The notes beneath the pieces are model-generated. The model saw nothing but the letters and a program-made list of their open reading frames with translations. It ran no database searches and was not told the DNA's origin. The position numbers and the translations under genes are program-made. A DNA stretch of 57,196 bases from a bacterium (GTDB lineage: Bacteria; Planctomycetota; Planctomycetia; Pirellulales; UBA1268): assembly GCA_029978085.1 (NCBI GenBank), contig JAPOJV010000003.1, positions 1 to 57,196 on the forward strand. Reading direction: 5' to 3'. Below, piece by piece: positions 18,998-27,278 of this stretch (its first letter is position 1; every line of letters begins with the position of its first letter).

Positions 18998-21187
18998 ATG
19001 AACGCACTCATGTGGCCCGTCGCCGTCATGGCCCTTGCGTTGGCGGGGGGAGCGACGGCCGCCAATGCAGAGACAGCCACCGAGGCGTGGCGGATCGACG
19101 CAGGCTTCGCCGGCGTGTATCGCGCGGGCTCGTGGACGCCCGTGGTCGTGTCGCCGCACGATCCCGCGACGGCCAACGTCGGCGACACGATTCACGTGTG
19201 GGCCGAGGATGCGGATGGACAGTTCGTGCGGTCGCCCCCCGCCGCGCTCGCCGCCGTGCCAGGCCGCGAGACGCCGGCGGCTTGCGTCTGCCTGCGTGTG
19301 GGACGGCCGACTGGCCGCGTGCTCATCGAGCGGGTGACCTCCGGGGGCACGACCATGGCGGAGCAGAGTCTGCCCGCACCTCTGCCAGCCACCCAGCGGG
19401 TACTGCTCGTGCTCGGCGACGTGCCGGCGGCCCGTCGTGCTGCCCGCCTGCTCGGTGCAAACGAGGCGACGCGGATGCAGGCCGTGGAGATCGGCGATGC
19501 TGCGACCCGCGGACGGCTTGCGGCCGGTGCGGCGGGCCGCGACTTCGATGCCGCCGACGCGATCATCGTCTGCGGCCGCGACGTGGCGGTGCTCCCCGCC
19601 GACGCGATCGCCGGCATTGACGCCTGGGTGCGTGACGGTGGTCGGCTGGTGCTGGCGGCCGGCGCATCGGCCCGCGACCTGGAGCAGGGCGGGGGGCCGG
19701 CGGCGACCTGGCTGCCCGGACGCATCGAGCGGCTCGTGCCGCTCCGTCGGCTGGCGGCCCTCGAGGCCTACGCCCGCGCCGGCGGCCTCGCCTCACGGCC
19801 GATCCCGACCCCACTGCAGGTACCGCTCTTCGCCGACCGCAACGGGTTCGATGGGGTCGTCGATGCCTTCGACGGCGCAGCGGCCACCGACCTGCCGCTC
19901 GTGGTCAGGATGGCGCACGGCCTGGGCACGGTCACATGGCTCGGCATCGACCTCGAGACGGAGCCGTTCCGCGGCTGGCCGGGCGCCGACAGCCTGCTCC
20001 TCCGCCTGCTCGGCGAGCGGTCGCGCGACGGCGATGACGAACGCACCACCACCGCCACCGGGGGCGGGCCGCCGGACCTTGCCGCGCAGCTGCGGGTGGC
20101 TGTCGAGTCGGACGGTGACAGCGGGCGGATCGGCCCCGTGCCGTTCGAGGCCATCATCGGCCTCGGCCTTCTCTACGTGGCGTGTCTGTACCCACTCGAC
20201 TGGTGGCTCGTATCGCGGGGCCTCCGTCGCCCCTGGCTGGCCTGGGTCACGCTGCCGGTCGCGATCGCCGCGTTCACCGCCGTCGCCGCGATCAGCGGCC
20301 GCACCTGGCAGCCCAGCGAGCCGCTCACCTGCCGCGCCGCGGAGATCGTCGACATCGATGCCCGCTCGGGCCAGGTTCGGGGGGGGTCCTGGGCGGTCGC
20401 CTGGTGCCAAGACAATGGCAGCCTCGACGTAGCCCTTCCCACGGCGTCGCGGCAGGCGGCTGTATCGTGGTGGGCCGACGCCGGCCCCGGGTTCGGCGCG
20501 ATCGACGCGGCAACCGCCCATCCCTCGCTCGCGGCCCGCGACTACCGCTACGGCGCGTCCCTCGCCGCGCTCGAGTCCGTGCCCGTCGCGGCAGCGGCCG
20601 ATCGGCTCTTCGAGGCGGCGTGGACGGCGGCCAGCGGCACTGCGGCGGTCGTCACCTCCACGCTCACGCGCGACGCGCAGGGCGCCCTCGAGGGATCGAT
20701 CGCCCACCATCTGCCGTTCCCGCTCGAGGCCTGCCGCCTCGCCTCCGCCGGCTGGATCTACGACCTCGGGCGGCTCGCGGCTGGCGAAGCCTACGATCTG
20801 CAGCAGGGCAGGGGACCGCGGTCGCTCGCCAGCGCCCTGGCCCGCCGGGAGACGGTGCGGGAACGGGAGATCGCGCCTCGCTGGAATCCTGGTGAGAGCG
20901 ACGCGTTGCGGATCCTCGAGGTCGCCGGTTTTCATGCCGCGGCCGGCGGCCTGGCCTACACAGGCCTGCCGGCGGGGCGGCTGACGCGGCTCGATCTTTC
21001 GCCGCTGTTGGCCGTCGATCGAGCGGTGCTCTTCGGCACGGCCAGTGATCCACCGCCTGAATGGACGGCTGACTGGCAGATCCGTGAGGCCGGGGCTGGC
21101 GGAACGGCCGCCGCGGCGGTGAAGATGGCGGGCCGCCTCTATCGGATCGTGATTCCGCTGGCGGCTGCGGGAGACGCGGCGCGATGA
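18998..21187 (+). CDS. Large exported membrane protein paired with an ABC ATPase
   Basis: 729 residues. A signal peptide (MNALMWPVAVMALALAGGATAANA) is followed by a large extracytoplasmic part, a GATase-like stretch (DAADAIIVCGRDVAVLPADAIAGI) and two membrane helices at about 387-405 and 412-432 (ending ISGRTW). The remaining ~290 residues form a second extracytoplasmic domain. The layout recalls GldG-like partners of ABC-2 systems, but it lacks the usual permease helices, so the family is uncertain. The stop overlaps the ATPase start as ATGA, which argues for one complex. Confidence 0.65.
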   Translation: MNALMWPVAVMALALAGGATAANAETATEAWRIDAGFAGVYRAGSWTPVVVSPHDPATANVGDTIHVWAEDADGQFVRSPPAALAAVPGRETPAACVCLRVGRPTGRVLIERVTSGGTTMAEQSLPAPLPATQRVLLVLGDVPAARRAARLLGANEATRMQAVEIGDAATRGRLAAGAAGRDFDAADAIIVCGRDVAVLPADAIAGIDAWVRDGGRLVLAAGASARDLEQGGGPAATWLPGRIERLVPLRRLAALEAYARAGGLASRPIPTPLQVPLFADRNGFDGVVDAFDGAAATDLPLVVRMAHGLGTVTWLGIDLETEPFRGWPGADSLLLRLLGERSRDGDDERTTTATGGGPPDLAAQLRVAVESDGDSGRIGPVPFEAIIGLGLLYVACLYPLDWWLVSRGLRRPWLAWVTLPVAIAAFTAVAAISGRTWQPSEPLTCRAAEIVDIDARSGQVRGGSWAVAWCQDNGSLDVALPTASRQAAVSWWADAGPGFGAIDAATAHPSLAARDYRYGASLAALESVPVAAAADRLFEAAWTAASGTAAVVTSTLTRDAQGALEGSIAHHLPFPLEACRLASAGWIYDLGRLAAGEAYDLQQGRGPRSLASALARRETVREREIAPRWNPGESDALRILEVAGFHAAAGGLAYTGLPAGRLTRLDLSPLLAVDRAVLFGTASDPPPEWTADWQIREAGAGGTAAAAVKMAGRLYRIVIPLAAAGDAAR

Positions 21188-22122
21188 TCGAAACGATCGA
21201 CCTCACAAAGAAGTACGGCGACTTCTGCGCCCTCGACTCGCTCGACCTGAAGCTGGCCGAGGGGGATCTGTTCGGCTTCATCGGCCCCAACGGCGCCGGG
21301 AAGACGACGACGATCCGAATTCTCTCCACGCTCCTGGCCCCGACCTGGGGCGAGGCCTACGTCTGCGGCCACTCGATCTACACGCACCCGCGGGAGATCC
21401 GCCGTGCGATCGGCTACATGCCCGACATCTTCGGCGTGTACGACGACATGCTCGTGATCGAATATCTGGAGTTCTTTGCCGCGGCGTATCGGATCGACGC
21501 GCCGGCCCGTCGCCCCGTGGCCGAGCGGTGCCTGGAGCTGGTCGATCTCACGGCAAAGCGGGACGAGCTCGTGACGAGCCTCTCCCGCGGCATGACGCAG
21601 CGGCTCGGGCTGGCCCGCGTGCTTCTCCACGATCCCCAGGTGCTCTTGCTCGACGAGCCGGCCAGCGGCCTCGATCCGCGGGCGCGGATCGAGATGCGGA
21701 ACCTCCTCAAGCGGCTCCAGGGGCTCGGCAAGACGATCCTCGTGTCGAGCCACATCCTTCCGGAGCTGGCCGACATCTGCAATCGCGTGGGCATCATCGA
21801 ATACGGCCGGCTGCTCGCCTGCGGCGACGTGCAGGACCTGCTGGCTCAGGTGCGCGGCCGACCGACGCTGCGAATCCGCGTGGCCGGCTCACCCGAGGCC
21901 GCGGCGAAGACGCTCGAAGGCTGCCCGGAGGCTGCCGGCATCGCCGTCCGCGACGGTGAACTCGTGGTGGCGCTCGCCGACGGCGTGACGGATCATTCGC
22001 CGCTTGCGGCGCGGCTCGTTGCCGCGGGCCACGGCCTCCTCGGCATGCGGGAGCAGGAGGTCAATCTCGAAACCGCGTTCCTCGAGCTCACCCGCGGCGC
22101 GCTCGCCAAACCCGCCGACTGA
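21184..22122 (+). CDS. ABC transporter ATP-binding protein (ABC-2/gliding type)
   Basis: 312 residues. Walker A GPNGAGKTT (34-42), Q-loop region GYMPDIFGVYDDM, signature LSRGMTQRLGLARVL, Walker B VLLLDEPASGLDP and H-loop SSHILPELADIC are all present. The C-terminal ~100 residues form the extra domain typical of ATPases serving ABC-2-type exporters (CcmA/GldA/NatA branch). No permease follows; the upstream membrane protein is the only visible partner. The FKBP gene begins 50 bases downstream. Confidence 0.9.
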   Translation: MIETIDLTKKYGDFCALDSLDLKLAEGDLFGFIGPNGAGKTTTIRILSTLLAPTWGEAYVCGHSIYTHPREIRRAIGYMPDIFGVYDDMLVIEYLEFFAAAYRIDAPARRPVAERCLELVDLTAKRDELVTSLSRGMTQRLGLARVLLHDPQVLLLDEPASGLDPRARIEMRNLLKRLQGLGKTILVSSHILPELADICNRVGIIEYGRLLACGDVQDLLAQVRGRPTLRIRVAGSPEAAAKTLEGCPEAAGIAVRDGELVVALADGVTDHSPLAARLVAAGHGLLGMREQEVNLETAFLELTRGALAKPAD

Positions 22123-22158
22123 TCGCCTGCATGCCTGATCGCAGCAGCACCTTTTTCC

Positions 22159-22163
22159 GGAGG
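22159..22163 (+). promoter_or_regulatory. Shine-Dalgarno GGAGG deciding the FKBP start
   Basis: GGAGG stands 9 bases before the ATG at 22173. It favours this start over the upstream ATG at 22131, because the signal peptide begins at MRLPFACLRHG. Confidence 0.6.
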
Positions 22164-22172
22164 ATCGAATCC

Positions 22173-22994
22173 ATGCGTCTGCCATTCGCCTGCCTGCGGC
22201 ACGGTCTCGCCGCGTGCCTGCTGATCACGCTGATCGCCGCGCCGCTGGCCACACCGGCTGGCGCCGCCGACACCGATGTCGAGCCGATCGCGCCGCCGGC
22301 AGCGCCGGCAGCCCAGCCGCCGAAGCAGCCTGACGCGCCGCTGGCCACGCCCGCGCAGCAGCTCGGCTACGCGCTCGGCTATCGCATCGGCGGGCGAATC
22401 GTGGCCGACCACAAGTCGCTCGACATGGCGATCGACGAGCAGGCGCTTGCCCGCGGCCTCGCCGACGCCGTGCTGGGCGCCGCGCCGCAGCTCGACGAGC
22501 CAGGGCTTCGCGCCGTGCTGGCTGCATTCGAGACGGCGATGCAGAAGAAGCAGCAGGAGTTCATGGCCCGCATGGCTGCGGCGGCCAAGACGAATCTGGA
22601 GACAGGTCGCGAGTTCCTCGTGGCCAACGGCCGCCGCAAGGGGGTCACGACGCTGCCGAGCGGCCTGCAATATGAGGTGCTCACGCAGGGCACCGGCCCG
22701 CAGCCCGGAGCCGATGACCTCGTCTTCGCCCGCTACAAAGGCACGCACATCGACGGTCGGGAGTTCGACAGCACCGATCCTGCCGGCGAGCCGGCCTCGT
22801 TTCCGCTGCGGGGCGTGGTGCCGGGCTGGCAGGAGGCCCTTCCGCTGATGAAGGCGGGGTCGAAGTGGCGGATTTACCTCCCGCCGGACCTCGGCTACGG
22901 GGAGGAGGGCTCGCCCCCGGCGATCGAGCCGAACGAGGTGCTCGTCTTCGAAATCGAGCTGGTTCGCAGCGAAAAGCCCCCATCCAAGCCCTGA
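22173..22994 (+). CDS. FKBP-type peptidyl-prolyl cis-trans isomerase, exported
   Basis: 273 residues. Signal peptide (MRLPFACLRHGLAACLLITLIAAPLATPAGA), a Pro/Ala linker, a FkpA/Mip-like helical dimerisation region (about 60-165), then the FKBP domain (about 165-268) with YKGTHIDGREFDS, GWQEALPLMKAGSKWRIYLP and LGYGEEGSPPAIEPNEVLVFEIEL. These isomerases catalyse proline isomerisation during folding of exported proteins. The order of helical arm and FKBP domain matches FkpA and Mip. Confidence 0.9.
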   Translation: MRLPFACLRHGLAACLLITLIAAPLATPAGAADTDVEPIAPPAAPAAQPPKQPDAPLATPAQQLGYALGYRIGGRIVADHKSLDMAIDEQALARGLADAVLGAAPQLDEPGLRAVLAAFETAMQKKQQEFMARMAAAAKTNLETGREFLVANGRRKGVTTLPSGLQYEVLTQGTGPQPGADDLVFARYKGTHIDGREFDSTDPAGEPASFPLRGVVPGWQEALPLMKAGSKWRIYLPPDLGYGEEGSPPAIEPNEVLVFEIELVRSEKPPSKP

Positions 22995-23012
22995 GCGCGA
23001 GCGACGGGATCC

Positions 23013-23028
23013 CGCGGCGGAAGCCGCG
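23013..23028 (+). terminator. Short GC hairpin after the FKBP gene
   Basis: CGCGGC-GGAA-GCCGCG is a perfect 6-bp stem closed by a GNRA tetraloop, 18 bases after the FKBP stop. It lacks a T-run, so termination is only likely. Confidence 0.35.
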
Positions 23029-23086
23029 AACGCGTGGCCCCGCCCCCACGCCCCCGAATGAAACCGGAATAAATTGCCTAGGTTTC

Positions 23087-23114
23087 TTGATTTACCTAAC
23101 CCGCAAACTATGTT
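23087..23114 (+). promoter_or_regulatory. Candidate promoter of the TIGR03000 gene
   Basis: TTGATT (23087-23092) and TATGTT (23109-23114) are 16 bases apart in a locally AT-rich stretch, the only one in this part of the window. It lies about 85 bases before the ATG at 23198, leaving a long 5' leader. Confidence 0.45.
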
Positions 23115-23197
23115 TGGGGGCTATTGAGCGTCCCTCGCCCGGAAGCGTTTCGGGGCCGGCGACGTCGTCACGGGCAATTTTCACCGGAGAAGATCGA

Positions 23198-24307
23198 ATG
23201 TTGGCGCAGCGTCGTGGGTTGCGGGTTGCCGGAGTGATCACGTTCGTTGCCGTCGCCGCGACGGCCTGCGACGTGCACGCCGGGTGGAATCATCGTCAGC
23301 GGGCCTATGGCTCGTCGGGCGGAAGCTATGGCTCGTCCGGTGGCAGCTACGGCGGATCGTCCGGCGGCAGCTCCGGCGGTTCTTCGGGCGGCTCGTCTGG
23401 TGGTTCTTCGGGCGGCAGCTACGGCAGCTACGGCTCGTCGGGCGGCTCGTATGGCTCGGCCGGCTCGCACGGTGGCTGGGGCTCGCACCATGCCTACAAG
23501 CGGGCGATGCGTGCCTATCGCCACGGGAGCTACGGCTCGTCGGGTGGTTCGTCCGGCGGATCGTCGGGCGGCTCTTACAGCACCAGCTATTACGGCAGCT
23601 ACGGCTCCTCGGGCGGCGGCTCCTCGGGCGGTTCCTCGGGTGGCTCGTACGGCGGCTACGCCGCCCCGGCCTACTCGTCGGGCATGCCGATCGAGTCGTA
23701 CCGCGTGCTCAACGAGACACCCTCGATGACCGGCGGCGAGATCATCGGCACGCCGGCGGCCACCGACTCGACGCAGGTCGAGAGCGTGCCGGCCGACGCA
23801 GCCCTGCTCGTGGTCGAGGTGCCGACCGGCGCCACGATCTTCGTGAACGGCACGGAGACGAAGTCGACCGGCACCGTGCGGCGGTTCATGTCCCGCGGCC
23901 TCGTGGCCGGCAAGCAGTATGACTTCGCGGTGAAGATGACCGTCGATCGCGACGGTACCCCCGCCGAGGAGACGAAGGTCGTGTCGGTCACCGCCGGTGA
24001 GCGTTCGACCGTGTCGTTCACGGCCGCCCCGAAGACGAGCCTCACGCTCCGCGTGCCCGCCGACGCGAAGGTGTGGCTGGCCGGCAACGCCACTGGCGCC
24101 GCCGGCACGGTCCGCCACTTCGAGACCGCCGGCCTCCAGGCCGGGCAGTCGTGGAAGAACTACGAGATCCGCGTCACGGCCGTCGTCGACGGCAGTGAGC
24201 AGACGATCTCGAAGGTGATCGACCTCGCCGCCGGCGACCAGATCGAGCTCGCGCTCGATCCTGCCCAGCGGGTCGCCTCGGCCGACGCCACCGCCTCGCT
24301 GCGGTAA
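23198..24307 (+). CDS. TIGR03000-type protein with Gly/Ser/Tyr-rich repeats
   Basis: 369 residues. An N-terminal signal-like segment is followed by about 140 residues of YGSSGGS-type repeats with His/Arg patches. Two tandem domains follow, at about 203-278 (LVVEVPTGATIFVNGTETKS...GTVRRF) and 283-360 (LTLRVPADAKVWLAGNAT...GTVRHF). Their pattern V.VP..A.V.V.G..T...G..R.F matches TIGR03000, which I know only from planctomycetes. Such domains occur on surface or stalk-like proteins; the function is unknown. A perfect terminator follows. Confidence 0.82.
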   Translation: MLAQRRGLRVAGVITFVAVAATACDVHAGWNHRQRAYGSSGGSYGSSGGSYGGSSGGSSGGSSGGSSGGSSGGSYGSYGSSGGSYGSAGSHGGWGSHHAYKRAMRAYRHGSYGSSGGSSGGSSGGSYSTSYYGSYGSSGGGSSGGSSGGSYGGYAAPAYSSGMPIESYRVLNETPSMTGGEIIGTPAATDSTQVESVPADAALLVVEVPTGATIFVNGTETKSTGTVRRFMSRGLVAGKQYDFAVKMTVDRDGTPAEETKVVSVTAGERSTVSFTAAPKTSLTLRVPADAKVWLAGNATGAAGTVRHFETAGLQAGQSWKNYEIRVTAVVDGSEQTISKVIDLAAGDQIELALDPAQRVASADATASLR

Positions 24308-24340
24308 GCGTTCCGAGACAAGGACATCACGTGACGATTC

Positions 24341-24380
24341 CTGCACCCGTGCGGCGTGAGCCGCACGGGTGCAGTGCTTT
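24341..24380 (+). terminator. Rho-independent terminator of the TIGR03000 gene
   Basis: CTGCACCCGTGCGGC and its perfect complement flank GTGA, giving a 15-bp stem (24341-24355 with 24360-24374), followed by TGCTTTT. It stands 33 bases after the stop codon. Confidence 0.85.
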
Positions 24381-24407
24381 TGGCGCTGGTAGCCCGGCCC
24401 CGGTAGC

Positions 24408-24515
24408 CCTGTCACGCCGTGACCGGAAAACCTGTCACGGCGTGACAGGGCCACACCGGAAAACCTGTCACGGCGTGACAGGACCACACCGAAAAACCTG
24501 TCACGGCGTGACAGG
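24408..24515. repeat. Palindromic repeat cluster B with a 33-bp tandem triplication
   Basis: Four units. The first (24408-24425) is a hybrid with left arm CCTGTCACG and right arm CGTGACCGG. Three units CCTGTCACGGCGTGACAGG follow at 24431, 24464 and 24497, exactly 33 bases apart, with nearly identical linkers (GCCACACCGGAAAA, GACCACACCGAAAAA). The rest of 24308-24645 holds no gene that I can support. Confidence 0.9.
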
Positions 24516-24645
24516 GCCACCTGACGCCTCCCCGTATCGCCTGTGCGGGTTGTAGGGCCCGCGCCGTATGGGCAATCGTGACCTACGGTTCCCAAGAGCG
24601 GCCGGTGAACCCACACCGCCCGACGATCCGATCACGATCTCAACC

Positions 24646-25257
24646 ATGTCCGCCCCGCGCACCGCCGCCGTTGTATCCGCGCCGCACGACCGAGGCTGGC
24701 CTGCGGCCGCGCGACTCGCCGCGTCGATCGCGATCCTCGTCTACCTCGCCGCCGTGATCGTGCCGCCGCTCGCTGGGCCGCCGCCAGCGAGCGAACTGGC
24801 CGGCCGACTCATGCAGCCGCTCCGGCCACTCGTCGGGCTCTTGTATCTCGGCCACGGCTATCGGTTCTTCGCCCCCAATCCCGGTCCGGGGCACACGATC
24901 CGCTGGTCGATGCAGTTCGCCGATGGCTCCACCCGCTCCGGATCGATTCCCGATCGCGACGGCGACTGGCCACGGCTCCTCTACCACCGACGGTTCATGG
25001 TGGCCGAGAAGATCGCCGCCCTCGTGCCCCCTCCAGACGCACCCGAAGGCGTGCAGTTCGCGGCCCGCCAAGACTGGCAGCCGCTCGTGAAGGGCGTGGC
25101 GGGGAACCTTCTCGCCGCGCACGGCGGCGCGCAGGTGCGGCTCGAGATGGTCGAGCACTTTCTGCCGGGCCCCGACGACGTCCTCCAGCAGAAGTCGGAG
25201 CCCGATCTCGTCACGCCACTCGGCACCTACGCCCGCCTGAAGGGCAGGGGACCATGA
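24646..25257 (+). CDS. Small membrane-anchored partner of the HTTM protein
   Basis: 203 residues from the ATG at 24646 (the frame opens at 24568, adding 26 residues without structure). One hydrophobic helix at about 21-45 (LAASIAILVYLAAVIVPPLA) and a motif GHGYRFFAPNPGPGHTIRW, then a mixed domain with Arg/His residues. I know proteins with YRFFAPNPG next to HTTM proteins in planctomycetes. It ends in an ATGA overlap with the HTTM gene. Confidence 0.65.
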   Translation: MSAPRTAAVVSAPHDRGWPAAARLAASIAILVYLAAVIVPPLAGPPPASELAGRLMQPLRPLVGLLYLGHGYRFFAPNPGPGHTIRWSMQFADGSTRSGSIPDRDGDWPRLLYHRRFMVAEKIAALVPPPDAPEGVQFAARQDWQPLVKGVAGNLLAAHGGAQVRLEMVEHFLPGPDDVLQQKSEPDLVTPLGTYARLKGRGP

Positions 25258-26252
25258 CACGCCAGCCTTTCGATCATCGCGGTGCCGCGTTGGACGATGT
25301 CGCCTCCGAGCCGTGGGGCCGCGCCTGGCTCCGGTCGTGGAACGCATTCTGGTTCACGCCGGCTGATCCGCTCCCGCTCGCGGTCGTGCGCATCGCCACC
25401 GGCCTGTTGCTCGCCTGGTCATGCTGCGTGTGGCTCCGCGATGCCGACGCCTTCTTCGGTCCCGGCGGCTGGCTGCCCGCCCACGAGGTCTGGCGGATGA
25501 ACGACCAGCCCTGGCAGTGGAGCTGGTTCTTCGCCGCTTCGTCCCCCACGGCCGTCCGCGTGCTCATCGGCATCACACTCGCCGCCGCCGTGCTCCTCAC
25601 GCTCGGCCTTGCCACCCGGCTGGCCGCGGTGGTGGCCCTGGCCGGGCTCGTCAGCGCGGCCAACCGTACCCCGCTCAATGTGTTCGGCTTCGACGACACG
25701 CTCGGCCTGCTCTTGATCCCGCTCGTGGTGGGGCCGGCCGGTGCCTGCCTCTCGCTCGACCACCGGTTCGGGCTCACCGCCGCGACGCCCTCGGTCGGGG
25801 CGGCCATCGCCCTGCGGCTCCTGCAGGTGCAGCTCTGCGTGGTCTATTTCTTCTCCGGCTGCGGCAAAATGTTCGGTGCCAGCTGGTGGGAGGGCACTGC
25901 CCTCTGGGGGGCCGTCGCCAACGTGCAGTACCGCACGCTCGACCTCACCGGGCTGGCCCGGCACCCACTTGTGACGAACGCCCTCACGCTGGGTACGCTG
26001 GTGTGGGAGGTCGCCTACCCGGCCATCGTTTGGCCGCGGCTCACCCGCCGGCTCGCGCTGGCGATGGCCGTGGTCGTTCACCTGGGCATCGGCCTCGCGA
26101 TGGGCATGCTGGAGTTCGGTCTGGCCATGATCACGGCCAACCTCGCCTTCGTGCCCGCCGCCACCTGGCGGTCCCTCGCCCGTACCTGCCTCACGTCCCC
26201 GTCTCGTCCTGCCGCACGTTTTTCAGAAAGGTCATCCGCAGGTTCTCCATGA
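25254..26252 (+). CDS. HTTM-domain integral membrane protein
   Basis: 332 residues with about eight hydrophobic helices. The pattern PLAVVRIATGLLLAWSC near residue 40, a FFGPGGWLP loop, a helix with VYFFSGCGKMFGASWWEGTALW (about 195-216) and a long C-terminal membrane part match HTTM (vitamin-K gamma-carboxylase-like) proteins. The usual catalytic Lys/His set of true carboxylases cannot be placed with certainty, so the reaction is unknown. The stop overlaps the asd start. Confidence 0.75.
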   Translation: MTRQPFDHRGAALDDVASEPWGRAWLRSWNAFWFTPADPLPLAVVRIATGLLLAWSCCVWLRDADAFFGPGGWLPAHEVWRMNDQPWQWSWFFAASSPTAVRVLIGITLAAAVLLTLGLATRLAAVVALAGLVSAANRTPLNVFGFDDTLGLLLIPLVVGPAGACLSLDHRFGLTAATPSVGAAIALRLLQVQLCVVYFFSGCGKMFGASWWEGTALWGAVANVQYRTLDLTGLARHPLVTNALTLGTLVWEVAYPAIVWPRLTRRLALAMAVVVHLGIGLAMGMLEFGLAMITANLAFVPAATWRSLARTCLTSPSRPAARFSERSSAGSP

Positions 26253-27265
26253 TCGACACGCTTGCAGTGGTCGGCGCCACCGGCGCCGTGGGCCGAATCA
26301 TCGTCGATATGCTCGTGGCCCGGAAATTTCCGGCGCGGCGGATCAAGCTGCTCGCCTCGGCGCGGTCGGCCGGCAAGCCGATGACGGTCGGCGGCACGAG
26401 CTTCGACGTGGAAGAGATGCGGCCCGAGTCATTCGCGGGCGTCGACATCGCGATCGGCAGCACGCCCGACGAAGTGGCGGCCGAGTTCGTGCCGTGGGCG
26501 GTGGAGCGGGGCACGGTGGTCGTCGACGAGAGCGCGTTCTACCGCATGAACCCCGACGTGCCGCTCGTGATTCCGGAGGTGAACCCGGAGGCGATCGCCA
26601 CGCACAAGGGGATCATCGCCAGCCCCAACTGTTCGACCACGCAGATGGTGATGGTGATGAAGCCGCTGCATGACGCCGCGAGGGTGAAGCGGGTGATCGT
26701 GAGCACGTATCAGGCCGTGAGCGGCGCGGGCCTCGCCGCCACCGACGAGCTCAAGCAGGCCAGCCAGGGCTGGCTCGCAGGGGCCGCCGAACCGCGGCAG
26801 GTGTTTCCGCATCCGATCGCCGCCAATCTCATCCCGCAGATCGGCTCGCCGAAGCCCAACGCGTTCACGAGCGAAGAGATGAAGATGGTGCTCGAGACGC
26901 GAAAGATCCTCGGCGACGAGTCGATCCAGGTGAGCCCCACGTGCGTGCGGGTGCCGGTCGCCAACGGCCACAGCGAGTCGATCCTGATCGAGACGGAGAA
27001 GAAGCTCACGGCCGACGAGGCTCGGCGGCTGCTCGCTGGCTTTCCGGGCATCGTCGTCGTGGACGATCTCGGGGCGAAGCAGTATCCGATGCCGCGGCAA
27101 TGCAGCGGTCGCGACGAGGTGTTCGTGGGCCGCATCCGCGAAGACATCTCGTGCCCCACCGGCATCGCCCTGTGGTGCGTGTCCGACAACCTGCGGAAGG
27201 GGGCGGCCACCAACGCGGTGCAGATCGCCGAACTGCTCGCCACCCGCGGCGCGAGCCGCACGTGA
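26249..27265 (+). CDS. asd: Aspartate-semialdehyde dehydrogenase
   Basis: 338 residues, normal length. The NADP-binding GATGAVGR motif (about 9-16), the catalytic Cys128 in SPNCSTTQM, the motif SGAGLAATDELKQ and a conserved VPVANGHSES are visible. It reduces aspartyl phosphate to the semialdehyde, the branch point to lysine/diaminopimelate, threonine and methionine. It overlaps the HTTM stop by four bases. The next gene, truA, starts 13 bases downstream. Confidence 0.95.
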   Translation: MIDTLAVVGATGAVGRIIVDMLVARKFPARRIKLLASARSAGKPMTVGGTSFDVEEMRPESFAGVDIAIGSTPDEVAAEFVPWAVERGTVVVDESAFYRMNPDVPLVIPEVNPEAIATHKGIIASPNCSTTQMVMVMKPLHDAARVKRVIVSTYQAVSGAGLAATDELKQASQGWLAGAAEPRQVFPHPIAANLIPQIGSPKPNAFTSEEMKMVLETRKILGDESIQVSPTCVRVPVANGHSESILIETEKKLTADEARRLLAGFPGIVVVDDLGAKQYPMPRQCSGRDEVFVGRIREDISCPTGIALWCVSDNLRKGAATNAVQIAELLATRGASRT

Positions 27266-27278
27266 GCGGCCTGCAGCC

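Noticed and set aside
24431..24515. Three evenly spaced repeats as a CRISPR array
   Set aside because: The 33-bp units are contiguous with nearly identical linkers; there are no unique spacers and no cas genes.
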